Origin: an uncultured Faecalicatena sp.
GTDB lineage: Bacteria; Bacillota; Clostridia; Lachnospirales; Lachnospiraceae
Assembly: GCA_948468385.1 (NCBI GenBank)
Contig: CAOKHZ010000010.1
Location: 1 to 64,000, forward strand
Length of the DNA: 64,000 bases
Direction: 5' to 3'
Shown here in pieces: positions 17,135 to 27,219 of this stretch. The notes beneath the pieces were generated by a model. It was not told the origin of the DNA, did not search any database, and saw only the letters and a list, made by a program, of their open reading frames with translations. A program made the translations under genes and the position numbers. Each line of letters starts with the position of its first letter. Position 1 is the stretch's first letter.

Positions 17135-18538
17135 TTATAAATCAAACTCAAAGTACCTCACCGCATTATTATAAGATATTCCTTTGACAATTTTCTTCAA
17201 CGTCTTATAATCTGCCGGATACTCGCCATTTTCCACCCAGCCGCCAATCAGCTCGCACATGATCCTGCGGAAATACTCATGCCTCGTGTATGACAAGAAA
17301 CTCCGTGAATCGGTCAGCATGCCGACAAAGTTGCCCAGCAGTCCGAGGTTCGCAAGCGACGTCATCTGCTCGATCATACCCGTCTTATTGTCATTGAACC
17401 ACCATGCGCTTCCCTGCTGTACCTTGCCGACGGCATCCGCATTCTGGAAGCAACCAATCACGGTGCCAATTGCCGCGTTGTCAATCGGGTTGAGCGAATA
17501 AATAATCGTTTTCGGCAATTCGTCCGTCACCGCCAGGGCGTTTAAGAAATCCGCCAGTTCCGCGGACGGCGTATGGTTGCTGATGCAGTCCACGCCCGTG
17601 TCCGGCCCCAACTTGGTAAAGACGCTTACGTTGTTGTCCCGCTTCACGCCGTAATGCAGCTGCATGACCCAGCCCTTCTTCGCGTATTCCCTGCCAAGCG
17701 TCACCATGCAGGCCGTCTTGAACTTCAATTCTTCCTCACGGCTCACCGTTTCGCCAGCCAGCCTTTTGGCAAAAATCGCTTCCACCTCTTCGGCACTTGC
17801 CGGATTGTACATCACATATTCCAACCCATGATCGGACACAGAGCAACCATTTTCTGCAAAATAATCCATTCGATTTTTCAGTGCCGCCATCAGGTTTTCA
17901 AAGCTGTCAACCTTTATCCCGCTCACTTCGCCAAGCTTCGCCAGATAATCAAGGTAGTCCTTCTTTTCCAAGGCGACCGCCTTGTCCGGCCGCCACGCGG
18001 GGAGCACTTGCACGTCGAAGCTTTCGTCGGCCTTGATTTTCTGGTGCCACTCCAGAGAATCCACCGGATCGTCCGTCGTGCACACCAGTGTCACGTTTGA
18101 CATTTTAATCAAGCTGCGGGCACTTAATCCCGCCTGCAATTTCGCGTTGCAAAGATTCCAGACTTCCTCCGCGGTGTCTCCGCTCAAATACCCGTCATAA
18201 CCGAAATACCGCTTCAACTCCAAATGGCTCCAGTGATAAAGCGGATTGCCAATCGCCATCTCCAACGTCTCGGCCCATTTCTGGAATTTCTCCCGGTCGG
18301 AAGCGTCGCCGGTAATATACTTCTCCTCCACGCCGTTCGAGCGCATCTGCCGCCATTTGTAATGGTCGCCGCCCAACCAGACCTGCGTGATATTTTCAAA
18401 TTTGCGGTCTTCGTAAATCTCCTGCGGGTTCAAATGACAGTGGTAGTCCAAAATCGGCATCACGGCCGCATATTCATGATATAACTTTTTCGCCGTCTTG
18501 GTAGACAGTAGAAAATCTTCATCCATAAAACGTTTCAT
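17135..18538 (-). CDS. uxaC: Glucuronate isomerase
   Basis: Protein of 467 residues, the usual length. N-terminal FMDEDFLL and the metal site DYHCHL (about 31-36) are hallmarks of UxaC in the amidohydrolase superfamily. It converts D-glucuronate to D-fructuronate. It follows uxuB by 53 bases in the uronate operon. No transporter for glucuronate is in the operon itself; GPH-type symporters are found 20-27 kb away. Confidence 0.96.
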   Translation of the reverse strand: MKRFMDEDFLLSTKTAKKLYHEYAAVMPILDYHCHLNPQEIYEDRKFENITQVWLGGDHYKWRQMRSNGVEEKYITGDASDREKFQKWAETLEMAIGNPLYHWSHLELKRYFGYDGYLSGDTAEEVWNLCNAKLQAGLSARSLIKMSNVTLVCTTDDPVDSLEWHQKIKADESFDVQVLPAWRPDKAVALEKKDYLDYLAKLGEVSGIKVDSFENLMAALKNRMDYFAENGCSVSDHGLEYVMYNPASAEEVEAIFAKRLAGETVSREEELKFKTACMVTLGREYAKKGWVMQLHYGVKRDNNVSVFTKLGPDTGVDCISNHTPSAELADFLNALAVTDELPKTIIYSLNPIDNAAIGTVIGCFQNADAVGKVQQGSAWWFNDNKTGMIEQMTSLANLGLLGNFVGMLTDSRSFLSYTRHEYFRRIMCELIGGWVENGEYPADYKTLKKIVKGISYNNAVRYFEFDL

Positions 18539-18556
18539 AATGAAATCCTCCGATAC

Positions 18557-18575
18557 CTATTCAGTTCCTGAATAG
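18557..18575. repeat. Short palindrome between uxuB and uxaC
   Basis: CTATTCAG and CTGAATAG around TTC, followed by TTAC. It resembles the dispersed GTTACTATTCA motif seen near 284 and 49012. Confidence 0.45.
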
Positions 18576-18591
18576 TTACATCCTCCGCCTA

Positions 18592-20202
18592 TTATACATG
18601 TCTCTCCAACGCCCTGCGCACCGCGCCGGTTCCGGCAATCATTTCTTTGAAATAAGCGCACACCTTGTCGGCCAGACCTACCTCGTAGAGATTCACGCCG
18701 AAAATCTTGGCATTTTCCAACACCGGTTTCAAGGCGCCTTCCACGTCCGCCTCCTCGCCCAGTTTGAAGCCCGCCACGTAAGGGCATACCGTGTCCAGAA
18801 GCGGGTCGGGGCTTAGTTCAAACTTGTTGCCCTCATCGTCCACCGCCATCAAATACCTAAGCCACCCAGCGAACACCAACGGAATCCTCTTCAAGTCGGC
18901 TACGTCCAGCTTGTCGGAAGCCGCATAGGCCTTGATGGTTTCACCAAAACGAATGGCCAACTTCTGGGACGTATCCGTCGCAATCCGCTGCGGGGTGTCC
19001 GGCATGAATGGATTGGGAATCCGCACGTTCAACACGGTGTCAATAAACTCCTTCGGATCGAGCACGCCCGGATTTACCACCACTGGCAATCCTTCCTCAT
19101 AGCCAATGATTTCCACCAGCTTTTTCAACGTCGCGTCCTTCATCTCCTTGGAAATCAGGTCGTAGCCAAGCACGCAGCCGAACACTGCCAACGTCGTGTG
19201 CAACGGATTTAAGCAAGTACAAACCTTCATCTTCTCCACCTTGTCCACCGTCTCGCGCTCGGTAAACATCAGTCCGCCCTTTTCCAATTCCGGCCTGCCG
19301 TTCGGGAACGCGTCCTCAATCACGAGGTACTCGCACTCTTCCGCATTGACGAACGGTGCCACGTAAGTGTTTTTCGAGGTGATGACCGGTTCCAGCTCGT
19401 CAATGTTGTCACCATTTAATATCTTCTCTACGGACGCGTCTGGACGGGGCGTGATTTTGTCAATCATGCTCCACGGGAAACTTACCTTGTCCTTGGAATT
19501 GACGTAGGTTAAAAATCCCTTGTCGGCCACGCCGTTCTCGGTCCATTTCTCGGCAAACGCATTGATCGCGGCATACAATTTGTCACCATTATGCGAGCAG
19601 TTGTCCATGCTGACCATGGCCACCGGCTTCTCTCCCGCCTGATAACGGGTATACAAAAGGGAGGCCACCTTGCCGATATAGCTCGCCGGCTTGGCCGGCC
19701 CGTTTGCAAAATCTTCCACGACGGAAGGAAGAAGCTCGCCCTTGCCGTTTACCAGGCTGTAGCCCTTTTCCGTAATCGTGAATGACACCATCTGCAGGGA
19801 ATCCTTCTCAAAAATCTCTTTCAAGCGGCCAAACTCCGCGTCGTTTTCCGAATCCACGATACAAGACTCGACCACGCTGCCGACCACGGTCTTGTCAATC
19901 GTCCCGTCCGCTTTCAGCGTTACCAGTACGGAATAATTGTCGTGCGGACGATACATTTTTTCGATAATCTCATAGTCGAAGCCCTCCGCCACGACCAGGC
20001 CACGGTCAATCACGCCGTCATTTAACAAGTTCTGCACGACGTTTGCCTGGAACGCGCGGAAAATGTTTCCCGCCCCAAAATGAACCCAGAACGGGTTTTC
20101 CTTCGTCGCCTTTGTTACCGCCTCGCGGTCAAACTTCGGCAAATCGTACCCGGCCGCTTCCCACTGTGCCTTTTCCTGCAATCCTTGTGAACTTAATTTC
20201 AT
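18592..20202 (-). CDS. uxuB: Fructuronate reductase (mannitol dehydrogenase family)
   Basis: Protein of 536 residues. The N-terminal Rossmann region contains the family segment WVHFGAGNIFRAFQ (about 38-51), and the C-terminal half has the mannitol-dehydrogenase signature (STSKLAIRFGETI-like, residues about 410-425). It reduces D-fructuronate to D-mannonate with NADH. The start overlaps the uxuA stop by four bases (ATGA), showing translational coupling. It belongs to the polyol-specific long-chain dehydrogenases. Confidence 0.94.
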   Translation of the reverse strand: MKLSSQGLQEKAQWEAAGYDLPKFDREAVTKATKENPFWVHFGAGNIFRAFQANVVQNLLNDGVIDRGLVVAEGFDYEIIEKMYRPHDNYSVLVTLKADGTIDKTVVGSVVESCIVDSENDAEFGRLKEIFEKDSLQMVSFTITEKGYSLVNGKGELLPSVVEDFANGPAKPASYIGKVASLLYTRYQAGEKPVAMVSMDNCSHNGDKLYAAINAFAEKWTENGVADKGFLTYVNSKDKVSFPWSMIDKITPRPDASVEKILNGDNIDELEPVITSKNTYVAPFVNAEECEYLVIEDAFPNGRPELEKGGLMFTERETVDKVEKMKVCTCLNPLHTTLAVFGCVLGYDLISKEMKDATLKKLVEIIGYEEGLPVVVNPGVLDPKEFIDTVLNVRIPNPFMPDTPQRIATDTSQKLAIRFGETIKAYAASDKLDVADLKRIPLVFAGWLRYLMAVDDEGNKFELSPDPLLDTVCPYVAGFKLGEEADVEGALKPVLENAKIFGVNLYEVGLADKVCAYFKEMIAGTGAVRRALERHV

Positions 20203-21272
20203 GACCTTTTTGCTCCTTTCTCAATCGCTTCCCAAAGTCCGTTCAAATACGTCGCGCCTAACGCCCTATCGTACAAACCATATCCCGGCATCGCCACCTC
20301 GTCCCAAATCATACGTCCATGGTCGGGGCGAATCGGGCCGTCAAAGCCAATTTCATACAAGGCCTTCATGATTTCGTACATGTCGAACGTTCCGTCGGAG
20401 GACAAATGAGCTGCCTCCTCAAAGTTGGTCGGCGTAATGAATTTCAGGTTACGCACATGGGCAAAATGGATCCTGCCCTTCAGGGAACGAATCATGTCCG
20501 GCAGGTCATTGTTCAAGTTCGTGCCATAAGAACCGGAACAGAACGTCACGCCGTTATGCGGGTTGTCCACCATCTTCATCATGCGCAAAATGTTTTCCTT
20601 GTTGATGATGATGCGCGGGAGTCCGAACACGCTCCACGCCGGGTCATCCGGGTGAATCGCCATGTTGATGTCGCATTTGTCACAAGTCGGCATAATCTTC
20701 TCAAGGAAATATTTTAAATTTTCAAACAATTTTTCATCATCGATGTCCTTGTACATCTCGAACAGTTCTTTTACCTTCGCCATGCGCTCCGGCTCCCAGC
20801 CCGGCATCACGGTTCCGTTCATGTCACCGGAAATGGACTCGAACATCTTCTCCGGGTCGAGATTGTCGACCGCCTCCTGGGTGTAGGCAAGCACGGTAGA
20901 ACCATCCGGCCTCATGCGCGCCAATTCGGTACGCGTCCAGTCAAATACCGGCATGAAGTTGTAACATACCAGGTGCAGCCCCTCGGCAGCCAGGTTTTCC
21001 AACGTTTCGATATAATTCGCGATGTACTGGTCACGCTCCGGCGCGCCCGTCTTAATCGCGTCATGAATGTTCACGCTCTCGATGCCTGCAATGTGCAGTC
21101 CCGCCGCCTCGACCTCGTCAATCATGGCACGGATACGCTCGCGGCTCCACACTTCGCCCGGCTGGGTGTCATACAACGTCGTGATAACCCCCGTCACGCC
21201 CGGAATCTGCCGAATCTGCTTCAAGGTAACCGTGTCAAACTTGGAGCCATACCACCTTAATGTCATTTCCAT
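20199..21272 (-). CDS. uxuA: Mannonate dehydratase
   Basis: Protein of 357 residues of the UxuA TIM-barrel family. Conserved segments include MTLRWYG at the start, GVTFCSGSYG, and IRPDHGRMIWDE near residue 317. It dehydrates D-mannonate to 2-keto-3-deoxygluconate. It is the first gene of the operon, coupled to uxuB by a four-base overlap. A promoter, a dyad and a divergent AraC gene lie upstream. Confidence 0.96.
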   Translation of the reverse strand: MEMTLRWYGSKFDTVTLKQIRQIPGVTGVITTLYDTQPGEVWSRERIRAMIDEVEAAGLHIAGIESVNIHDAIKTGAPERDQYIANYIETLENLAAEGLHLVCYNFMPVFDWTRTELARMRPDGSTVLAYTQEAVDNLDPEKMFESISGDMNGTVMPGWEPERMAKVKELFEMYKDIDDEKLFENLKYFLEKIMPTCDKCDINMAIHPDDPAWSVFGLPRIIINKENILRMMKMVDNPHNGVTFCSGSYGTNLNNDLPDMIRSLKGRIHFAHVRNLKFITPTNFEEAAHLSSDGTFDMYEIMKALYEIGFDGPIRPDHGRMIWDEVAMPGYGLYDRALGATYLNGLWEAIEKGAKRS

Positions 21273-21368
21273 AATACTTGTCCTCGCTTTCCTAATTTTT
21301 CTCTGTCACCATTCACGACCAAATGAAAACGCAAACAGTAACTTTTTCTCTCCGTCTCTCTTTTATCT

Positions 21369-21391
21369 TACTGTCGCCCATGTCAACAGTA
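21369..21391. promoter_or_regulatory. Dyad upstream of uxuA, candidate operator
   Basis: TACTGT and ACAGTA flank an 11-base centre that on the minus strand begins with TTGACA. It lies between the predicted operon promoter and uxuA. Confidence 0.45.
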
Positions 21392-21408
21392 TTTCGTGCA
21401 CTGATTTT

Positions 21409-21436
21409 ATTATACTTTTTTTACCAAAAAATCCAA
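21409..21436 (-). promoter_or_regulatory. Candidate promoter of the uxu operon
   Basis: Minus-strand TTGGAT, 16-base spacer, TATAAT. The leader to uxuA would be about 130 bases and contains the 21369 dyad. Confidence 0.5.
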
Positions 21437-21457
21437 TTGGCAGGATTGTTGTTTACA

Positions 21458-21486
21458 TTGCAAAAGTTGCGGTTTCTTGCTATAAT
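21458..21486 (+). promoter_or_regulatory. Promoter of the uronate AraC regulator
   Basis: TTGCAA, exactly 17 bases, TATAAT, divergent from the uxu promoter. The untranslated leader to the chosen start is about 155 bases. Confidence 0.65.
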
Positions 21487-21646
21487 GCAAGAAGGGCAGA
21501 GTCAAACGGACAAAAAAGCAGACATGCAAGCTTGCTTGGGCGGCGGTTTCTCTATCCATTCGACAAGCAAAGCCGCCTCGAAAAACCACAAGTTTTTCGG
21601 GGTACTCTGCCCGCACTCTCGCAGAATACGGAAAGGATTTCTTTTT

Positions 21647-22528
21647 ATGAAAAAAAATTTACAAACCACTTTCAACACCCGCCAGTACATGCTGGAAAAG
21701 CATTTCGAAATCTATTATTATAGCGACAGCCATTTTTCCGGTGTAAAAGACCATACGCATGACTATTATGAATTTTATTTTTTCCTCGAAGGGGACATTT
21801 CTATGTATATACAAGGCAAATTATATGAATTAAGGCCGGGAGACGTGATTTTAATTCCCCCCGGCGTTGCCCATCATACCCTTCTCCATAGCGAAAACGC
21901 ACCCTACCGTCGTTTTGTTTTCTGGATTTCACAAGAATATTGCAACCTGCTTTTAAACCTTTCACCCGACTACGTCTACCTGATGCAGCATGTCGCGGTC
22001 ACAAAGCATTATATCCACCACTATGACGCACTTGCCTTAAACGCCTTACAATCCAAGGCCTTTCAGCTGATTGAAGAACAGCACTCCAACCGCTTTGGCA
22101 AAAGCGCGAAGATTTCACTCTGCGTCAACGACCTGATTCTCCATCTAAACCGCACGATTTACGAGATGGAGCACCCGAGCGCCCCCCGTGAGGAACAAAG
22201 TTTGTATCAGGAGATCATGCTATATATTGAAGGACACCTGGATGAAGAATTATCATTAGATCAGCTTGCAGGGATTTTTTATGTCAACAAATATCACATT
22301 GCCCATGTATTTAAGGAAAACCTCGGCATGTCCATCCATCAGTTTATTACGAAAAAGCGGCTTTCCACGTGCCGCGACGCCATACTTAGCCAAACCAGCA
22401 TCAGCGATGCCTACCTGATGTGTGGGTTCAAGGACTACTCCAGTTTTTTTCGGGCGTTTAAAAAAGAATACGGACTGTCCCCAAAGGAATACCGGGAACA
22501 AGTCCGCAAACAAACCAGGGCAAACTAA
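21647..22528 (+). CDS. AraC-family regulator next to the uronate operon
   Basis: Protein of 293 residues. N-terminal cupin (HDYYEFYFFLEGDISMYIQG, about 34-53) and C-terminal double helix-turn-helix ending in YSSFFRAFKKEYGLSPKEYR. I chose the ATG at 21647 with AAAGGA ten bases upstream; the longer frame has no ribosome site and would start before the TATAAT box. It is divergent from uxuA and therefore the probable glucuronate- or fructuronate-responsive regulator. Confidence 0.9.
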   Translation: MKKNLQTTFNTRQYMLEKHFEIYYYSDSHFSGVKDHTHDYYEFYFFLEGDISMYIQGKLYELRPGDVILIPPGVAHHTLLHSENAPYRRFVFWISQEYCNLLLNLSPDYVYLMQHVAVTKHYIHHYDALALNALQSKAFQLIEEQHSNRFGKSAKISLCVNDLILHLNRTIYEMEHPSAPREEQSLYQEIMLYIEGHLDEELSLDQLAGIFYVNKYHIAHVFKENLGMSIHQFITKKRLSTCRDAILSQTSISDAYLMCGFKDYSSFFRAFKKEYGLSPKEYREQVRKQTRAN

Positions 22529-22553
22529 TTGGACACACTTTTACGATTCACAG

Positions 22554-23129
22554 TCAATCAGTGAACACCTTGCCCAGTTCGATGAAGCACCCGTCAAGCA
22601 AGTTGACTTTTGCCACTTCGTCTTGTTTATAGACTTCATGGATCTGCAAAATGCCGGCATCCGTCCGAAGCATGACGCGAACCGTCCTATTTTCGGGATC
22701 CACGATCCAGTATTCCCGTACCCCGGCCCGCTGGTAGAGATTTAGTTTTACCAGCTGATCCTGCCGCTGCGTGGAAGGGGAGAGGACTTCCGCAATGAAG
22801 TCCGGCGCGCCCTTGCACCCGCGTTTATCCAATTTGCTTCTATCACACACGATGGAAATATCAGGCTCGACCACCGTATCCACGTCTTCCGGCCTATCTC
22901 CCTCCCGCTCAAATAGGCGGACTCCAAACGGTGCCAGATAGACCCCGCACTGCTTCCCTTCCAGATAATTACCAAGCTGCCGCCCGATTTCGAAGCAGAT
23001 TTCCTGGTGCCTCCTGGATGGCGTTGCCATCATAAACGCCTCGCCATTGATAATTTCCACATGCTCATCTTCATTCCATGTGAGACAGTCCCGAAATGTA
23101 TACCGCGCTTGTCCTACCGGCAATGCCAT
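22554..23129 (-). CDS. Uma2-family (DUF820) nuclease-like protein
   Basis: Protein of 191 residues with the Uma2/DUF820 restriction-endonuclease-like fold: EPDISIVCDR, then GAPDFIAEVLSPST and REYWIVDP. The Asp in EPD and the Glu/Ser strand of FIAEVLS fit the PD-(D/E)XK core. The ATG at 23129 has GGGAGG eight bases upstream. These proteins are common in cyanobacteria and scattered in Firmicutes, usually as isolated genes; their role is unknown, possibly linked to mobile elements. Confidence 0.85.
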   Translation of the reverse strand: MALPVGQARYTFRDCLTWNEDEHVEIINGEAFMMATPSRRHQEICFEIGRQLGNYLEGKQCGVYLAPFGVRLFEREGDRPEDVDTVVEPDISIVCDRSKLDKRGCKGAPDFIAEVLSPSTQRQDQLVKLNLYQRAGVREYWIVDPENRTVRVMLRTDAGILQIHEVYKQDEVAKVNLLDGCFIELGKVFTD

Positions 23130-23184
23130 AACCAATACCTCCCTTTTTGTAATCGTTTGGTCAAGGCCATATTATCACCCTTTT

Positions 23185-25332
23185 TCACATCCGCATCGTA
23201 AGCTGAATTCTTTTTTTCTTCATGTCCACGCTCATGACCTTCACGTCCACGATGTCGCCGACGCTCACCACCTCCAACGGGTGCTTAATATAGCGGTCGG
23301 TAATCTGGGAAATGTGTACCAGTCCGTCTTGGTGCACGCCGATATCCACGAATACGCCGAAGTCGATGACGTTGCGCACCGTGCCCTTTAATACCATGCC
23401 CTCTTTCAAATCCTTCATCTCCAGCACGTCCGTGCGCAGGATGGGACGCGGCATCTCGTCGCGCGGGTCGCGGGCCGGTTTTTCCAGCTCCTTCACGATA
23501 TCACGCAAGGTAATCTCGCCGACTCCCAGTTCTTCCGCCAACTTCTTATAATCCTTGATGGTCAAGGACAATCCCACCAGCTTGCCGCCGCTCAAGTCCT
23601 CCGGGGCAAATCCCTGCTTTTTCAATAATTTTTCCGCCGCCGCATAAGACTCCGGATGCACGCCCGTCGCGTCCAAAGGATTGTCCCCGCCCGAAATGCG
23701 CATGAAGCCCGCGCACTGCTCAAATGCTTTCGGCCCGAGTTTCGGCACCTTCAAAAGCTGCCTGCGGTTTGCAAAACGGCCGTTTTCCTCACGGTAGGCC
23801 ACGATATTTTTTGCCAGCGTGCTGCTGATGCCGGAAATATAGGCCAAAAGCGGAGCGGAAGCGGTATTTAAATCCACGCCGACCTTATTTACACAATCCT
23901 CCACCACGCCGCCTAACGACTCGCCAAGCTTCTTTTGGTTCATGTCGTGCTGGTACTGTCCCACGCCGATGGACTTCGGATCAATCTTAACCAACTCGGC
24001 CAACGGATCCTGCAACCTTCTGGCAATCGACGTGGCACTCCTTTGTCCCACGTCAAATTTCGGAAATTCCTCAGTTGCCAATTTGCTGGCCGAATACACC
24101 GAAGCCCCGGCCTCATTGACAATGACGTACTGCACCTTCTGCGGAATTTCCTTTAATAATTCCACGATAAACTGCTCGGACTCACGCGAGGCCGTTCCGT
24201 TTCCCAATGAAATCAAGGATATATTATATTTCGGAATAATCTTTTTGAGCAAATCCTTGGCTGCCTTAATCTTCGCCTCGGAAGTCGGGGCCGTCGGATA
24301 AATGACGGTTGTCCCCAGCACCTTGCCGGTGGCATCCACCACCGCCAGCTTGCATCCGGTACGGAAGGCCGGATCCCAGCCCAACACCACGCGGCCGCTA
24401 ATCGGCGGCTGCATCAAAAGCTGGTGCAGGTTTTTTCCGAAAACCTCGATGGCGCCGTCCTCCGCCTTCTCGGTCAGTTCGTTGCGAATCTCGCGCTCGA
24501 TTGCCGGCCCAATCAGCCGATGGTAACTATCCTCGACCACCTCTTTTAACACCGGCGAGGTATATGGGTTGTCCTTGTGAATGACCTTCTTCTCCAGATA
24601 ACGCAGGACGTCTTCCTCGGGAGCCTCCACCTTCACGGTCAAAAACTTCTCCTTCTCGCCCCGGTTCAACGCCAGAATCCGATGCCCGGCCAGCTTCTTT
24701 AACGGCTCCTCGAACTCGTAATACATCTCGTAAACGGACTCCGCTTTCTCGTCCTTCGCTGCTGAGACAAGCATCCCTTTTTGCATCGTGATGCTTCGTA
24801 TATAGCTTCGGTACGCGGCCTCGTCGGAAACGGACTCCGCGATAATGTCCATCGCCCCGGCAATCGCCTCCTCGGCCGTTTTCACTTCCTTTTCCTCGGA
24901 AATATATTTGGCCGCCTCATTTTCAAGCGGCTCGGAAATTTGCTGCAGGGTAATCACCGCCGCCAACGGCTCCAATCCCTTTTCCTTCGCGACCGTCGCC
25001 CTGGTTCTTCGCTTCGGACGGTAAGGGCGGTAAAGATCCTCCACGACCACCAACGTTTCCGCCGCCAGAATCTGCGCCTTCAGCTCCTCCGTCAACTTTC
25101 CCTGCTCCTCTATGCTGGACAAGACCTGCTCCTTCTTCTCTTCCAGATTGCGCAAATACAAGAGCCGCTCATGGAGCTTGCGAAGCTGCTCGTCGTCGAG
25201 CGAACCCGTCACTTCCTTTCGATAACGGGAAATGAAGGGAATCGTGTTTCCCTCGTCAATCAGTTTCACGGCCGCGTCAATCTGCCAACGCTGTACGCCA
25301 AGTTCTTCCGTCAGCTTTTGATTAATGTCCAT
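23185..25332 (-). CDS. tex: Tex-family RNA-binding transcription accessory protein
   Basis: Protein of 715 residues with the full Tex layout: N-terminal helical Tex domain with IPFISRYRKEVTGSLDDEQL, a YqgF-like RNase H fold (about 315-420, VVLGWDPAFRTGCKLAVVD), helix-hairpin-helix domains (about 485-550) and a C-terminal S1 domain (about 645-715, GVFVDIGVHQDGLVHIS). It binds nucleic acid in the cytoplasm and influences transcription. It appears to be a single housekeeping gene. Confidence 0.96.
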   Translation of the reverse strand: MDINQKLTEELGVQRWQIDAAVKLIDEGNTIPFISRYRKEVTGSLDDEQLRKLHERLLYLRNLEEKKEQVLSSIEEQGKLTEELKAQILAAETLVVVEDLYRPYRPKRRTRATVAKEKGLEPLAAVITLQQISEPLENEAAKYISEEKEVKTAEEAIAGAMDIIAESVSDEAAYRSYIRSITMQKGMLVSAAKDEKAESVYEMYYEFEEPLKKLAGHRILALNRGEKEKFLTVKVEAPEEDVLRYLEKKVIHKDNPYTSPVLKEVVEDSYHRLIGPAIEREIRNELTEKAEDGAIEVFGKNLHQLLMQPPISGRVVLGWDPAFRTGCKLAVVDATGKVLGTTVIYPTAPTSEAKIKAAKDLLKKIIPKYNISLISLGNGTASRESEQFIVELLKEIPQKVQYVIVNEAGASVYSASKLATEEFPKFDVGQRSATSIARRLQDPLAELVKIDPKSIGVGQYQHDMNQKKLGESLGGVVEDCVNKVGVDLNTASAPLLAYISGISSTLAKNIVAYREENGRFANRRQLLKVPKLGPKAFEQCAGFMRISGGDNPLDATGVHPESYAAAEKLLKKQGFAPEDLSGGKLVGLSLTIKDYKKLAEELGVGEITLRDIVKELEKPARDPRDEMPRPILRTDVLEMKDLKEGMVLKGTVRNVIDFGVFVDIGVHQDGLVHISQITDRYIKHPLEVVSVGDIVDVKVMSVDMKKKRIQLTMRM

Positions 25333-25413
25333 CTCTTAAATCTCCCTCTCTCTTTCGTCTCGTTATGATTCTTTTATATACAAGCTTTGCTAAAAATACC
25401 ACTTTTGCTCTCA

Positions 25414-27108
25414 TTATACTTCCACTTTCACCACGCAGCTTTTCTTGCAAAAACAGATTCCATAATTTAAAATTATCTCATAACCTTCCTCCCGCGCCTC
25501 GGCAGCATAGTCCAGATTTTTTATCTGTTCCAACGCTCTTTTGCATCCTTCTTCCATTTGATTCAATTTTTCCACACTTTTTATTTCAATAACGATAACC
25601 GGCCGCGTCTCGTCATATGGCATCAAGAAAAGATCCGGCCGGCCATCTCCCTGCTCCCGGTTTGAGCGAATGCGATAATCTGGAAGACCGCTTAACACCC
25701 CAACCAAAAATCCATGATAGAAAGCCTCCCCGCCATCATAGTAACTAATGGTTTTTCGTAATTGCTGTCTGAGGATGTTTTGCACCTTGTCAACTTCTTG
25801 CCGCATCAACCCCTGGTACAAATCCGAAAAATCGCGCCCTTTTATTTGAGAATCAAACCATTCCTCAATTGTATTCTCATAAATGTATTTCACTTCCTCA
25901 TTCGGTATGGTCATGGTCAGATAAATCTTATTCTTTTCAAATCGTTGCGACGCCATCTTTAAATAACCGGTGAAAAACAAAAAATTCCACAAATTATCCT
26001 GGCTTTTATAGATTTCGCCATAAGTAATCTCCTCGTGAACCGGCTTTTCAATCGTCCCCCCGGCAACCAGTTCCTCCAGCTCATCTTTCACACCGCCATC
26101 CGCTTTTTCCACCAGTTCCCGAATAATACCGTTAGAAGACGTGTTCGACCAATACGGACGAGGAAATGCATCAGGATTACCGACTCCCGCACTTACATAT
26201 TTGATAATGCTCCACGGGTTGTAAACCTCCGTCTTTCCAAATAAATAGCCGTCATACCACTCTTTTGCCTCTTGGACACGCGAACCCAGCTCATAAAAAT
26301 CCAACATCGCCTCCACTTCCTGTTGGGTAAAACCAAAATACTCGGAAAACTGATTCTCTAAAACAGAATAAATGTCAAGGTTATTCAAACCGGTGAAAAC
26401 ACTCTCCCGACTAATCCGTAAGCATCCGGTCACAACCGCAAATTGTAAGCAATCATTCGTCTTCAACGTGGACTCGAACAAAGAACGGATAAAGTCTACC
26501 ATCTGCTCATAAAATCCTCTGAAAAAAGCATTTTCCAAAGGCACGTCATACTCATCCAGCAAAATAATGACATTGCTGTCATGATACCTTTTCAAACATT
26601 CGGACAAGAACTTCAACGCATCCGCATATAAACTTTTATCATCTTCCAAATCAAGAATTGCCTGATAGCGTTGTTTTTCCATTTCAGACAAGGCGTTTCC
26701 TTGAAGCACATATCTATGCCGATCGTATTCCCTTGCAATCTGCCGGCGCAAAAGTGTATACGCCAAATAATAATCCGGTTGTTTTGCAGACTTTAACGAC
26801 ATGGAAATAACCGGATAACACCCCATATGCTGCAGGTACTCATCTCCGGCCTCCATAATCTTCATTCCGTCAAAATAATGACGGTTGTCGACCACGCCTC
26901 CATCCGCCGCAATTTCTTTCTCGAAAAAGGTTCTTATCATGCTAAGCGTAAGTGTCTTTCCGAATCGCCGTGGACGGGTAAACAGCCCCGCTTTCACGCG
27001 ATAATCCAACAATTCTTTTATCATCAATGTCTTGTCCACGTAATAATAAGAATTGTCAATCATCTCTTTATAATTCTCTATCCCAATACCGATCGGCCTT
27101 TTCAGCAT
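25414..27108 (-). CDS. AAA-ATPase-like protein with PD-(D/E)XK C-terminus (intact copy)
   Basis: Protein of 564 residues from the ATG at 27108, which has GAGGTG six bases upstream. The N-terminal AAA-ATPase-like domain has the P-loop TRPRRFGKT (about 44-52) and Walker B VIILLDEYD (about 180-188). The C-terminal domain has the nuclease-like core D492 and E508-x-K510 (GRPDLFLM, VIVIEIKS). This family (PF09820 with PDDEXK_9) is often multicopy in gut Clostridia and Bacteroidetes and suspected to be selfish or defence-related; its activity is undemonstrated. A degenerate paralog follows directly at 27220-28456. Confidence 0.9.
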   Translation of the reverse strand: MLKRPIGIGIENYKEMIDNSYYYVDKTLMIKELLDYRVKAGLFTRPRRFGKTLTLSMIRTFFEKEIAADGGVVDNRHYFDGMKIMEAGDEYLQHMGCYPVISMSLKSAKQPDYYLAYTLLRRQIAREYDRHRYVLQGNALSEMEKQRYQAILDLEDDKSLYADALKFLSECLKRYHDSNVIILLDEYDVPLENAFFRGFYEQMVDFIRSLFESTLKTNDCLQFAVVTGCLRISRESVFTGLNNLDIYSVLENQFSEYFGFTQQEVEAMLDFYELGSRVQEAKEWYDGYLFGKTEVYNPWSIIKYVSAGVGNPDAFPRPYWSNTSSNGIIRELVEKADGGVKDELEELVAGGTIEKPVHEEITYGEIYKSQDNLWNFLFFTGYLKMASQRFEKNKIYLTMTIPNEEVKYIYENTIEEWFDSQIKGRDFSDLYQGLMRQEVDKVQNILRQQLRKTISYYDGGEAFYHGFLVGVLSGLPDYRIRSNREQGDGRPDLFLMPYDETRPVIVIEIKSVEKLNQMEEGCKRALEQIKNLDYAAEAREEGYEIILNYGICFCKKSCVVKVEV

Positions 27109-27219
27109 AAAAGCACCTCGCTTCCATTCAAACATAGCGATTATAACATGTAAGATACAAACAACGCAACCTTAAAATTCACATGAACTTACCAATGTCG
27201 CCGTCAAACTACATGTCGG

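Noticed and set aside
21323-21646. N-terminal extension of the uronate AraC protein
   Set aside because: It spans the TATAAT promoter box, has no ribosome site and no family similarity.
22554-23129. Toxin-antitoxin module for the Uma2 gene
   Set aside because: No small partner gene lies on either side, and the family is usually solitary.
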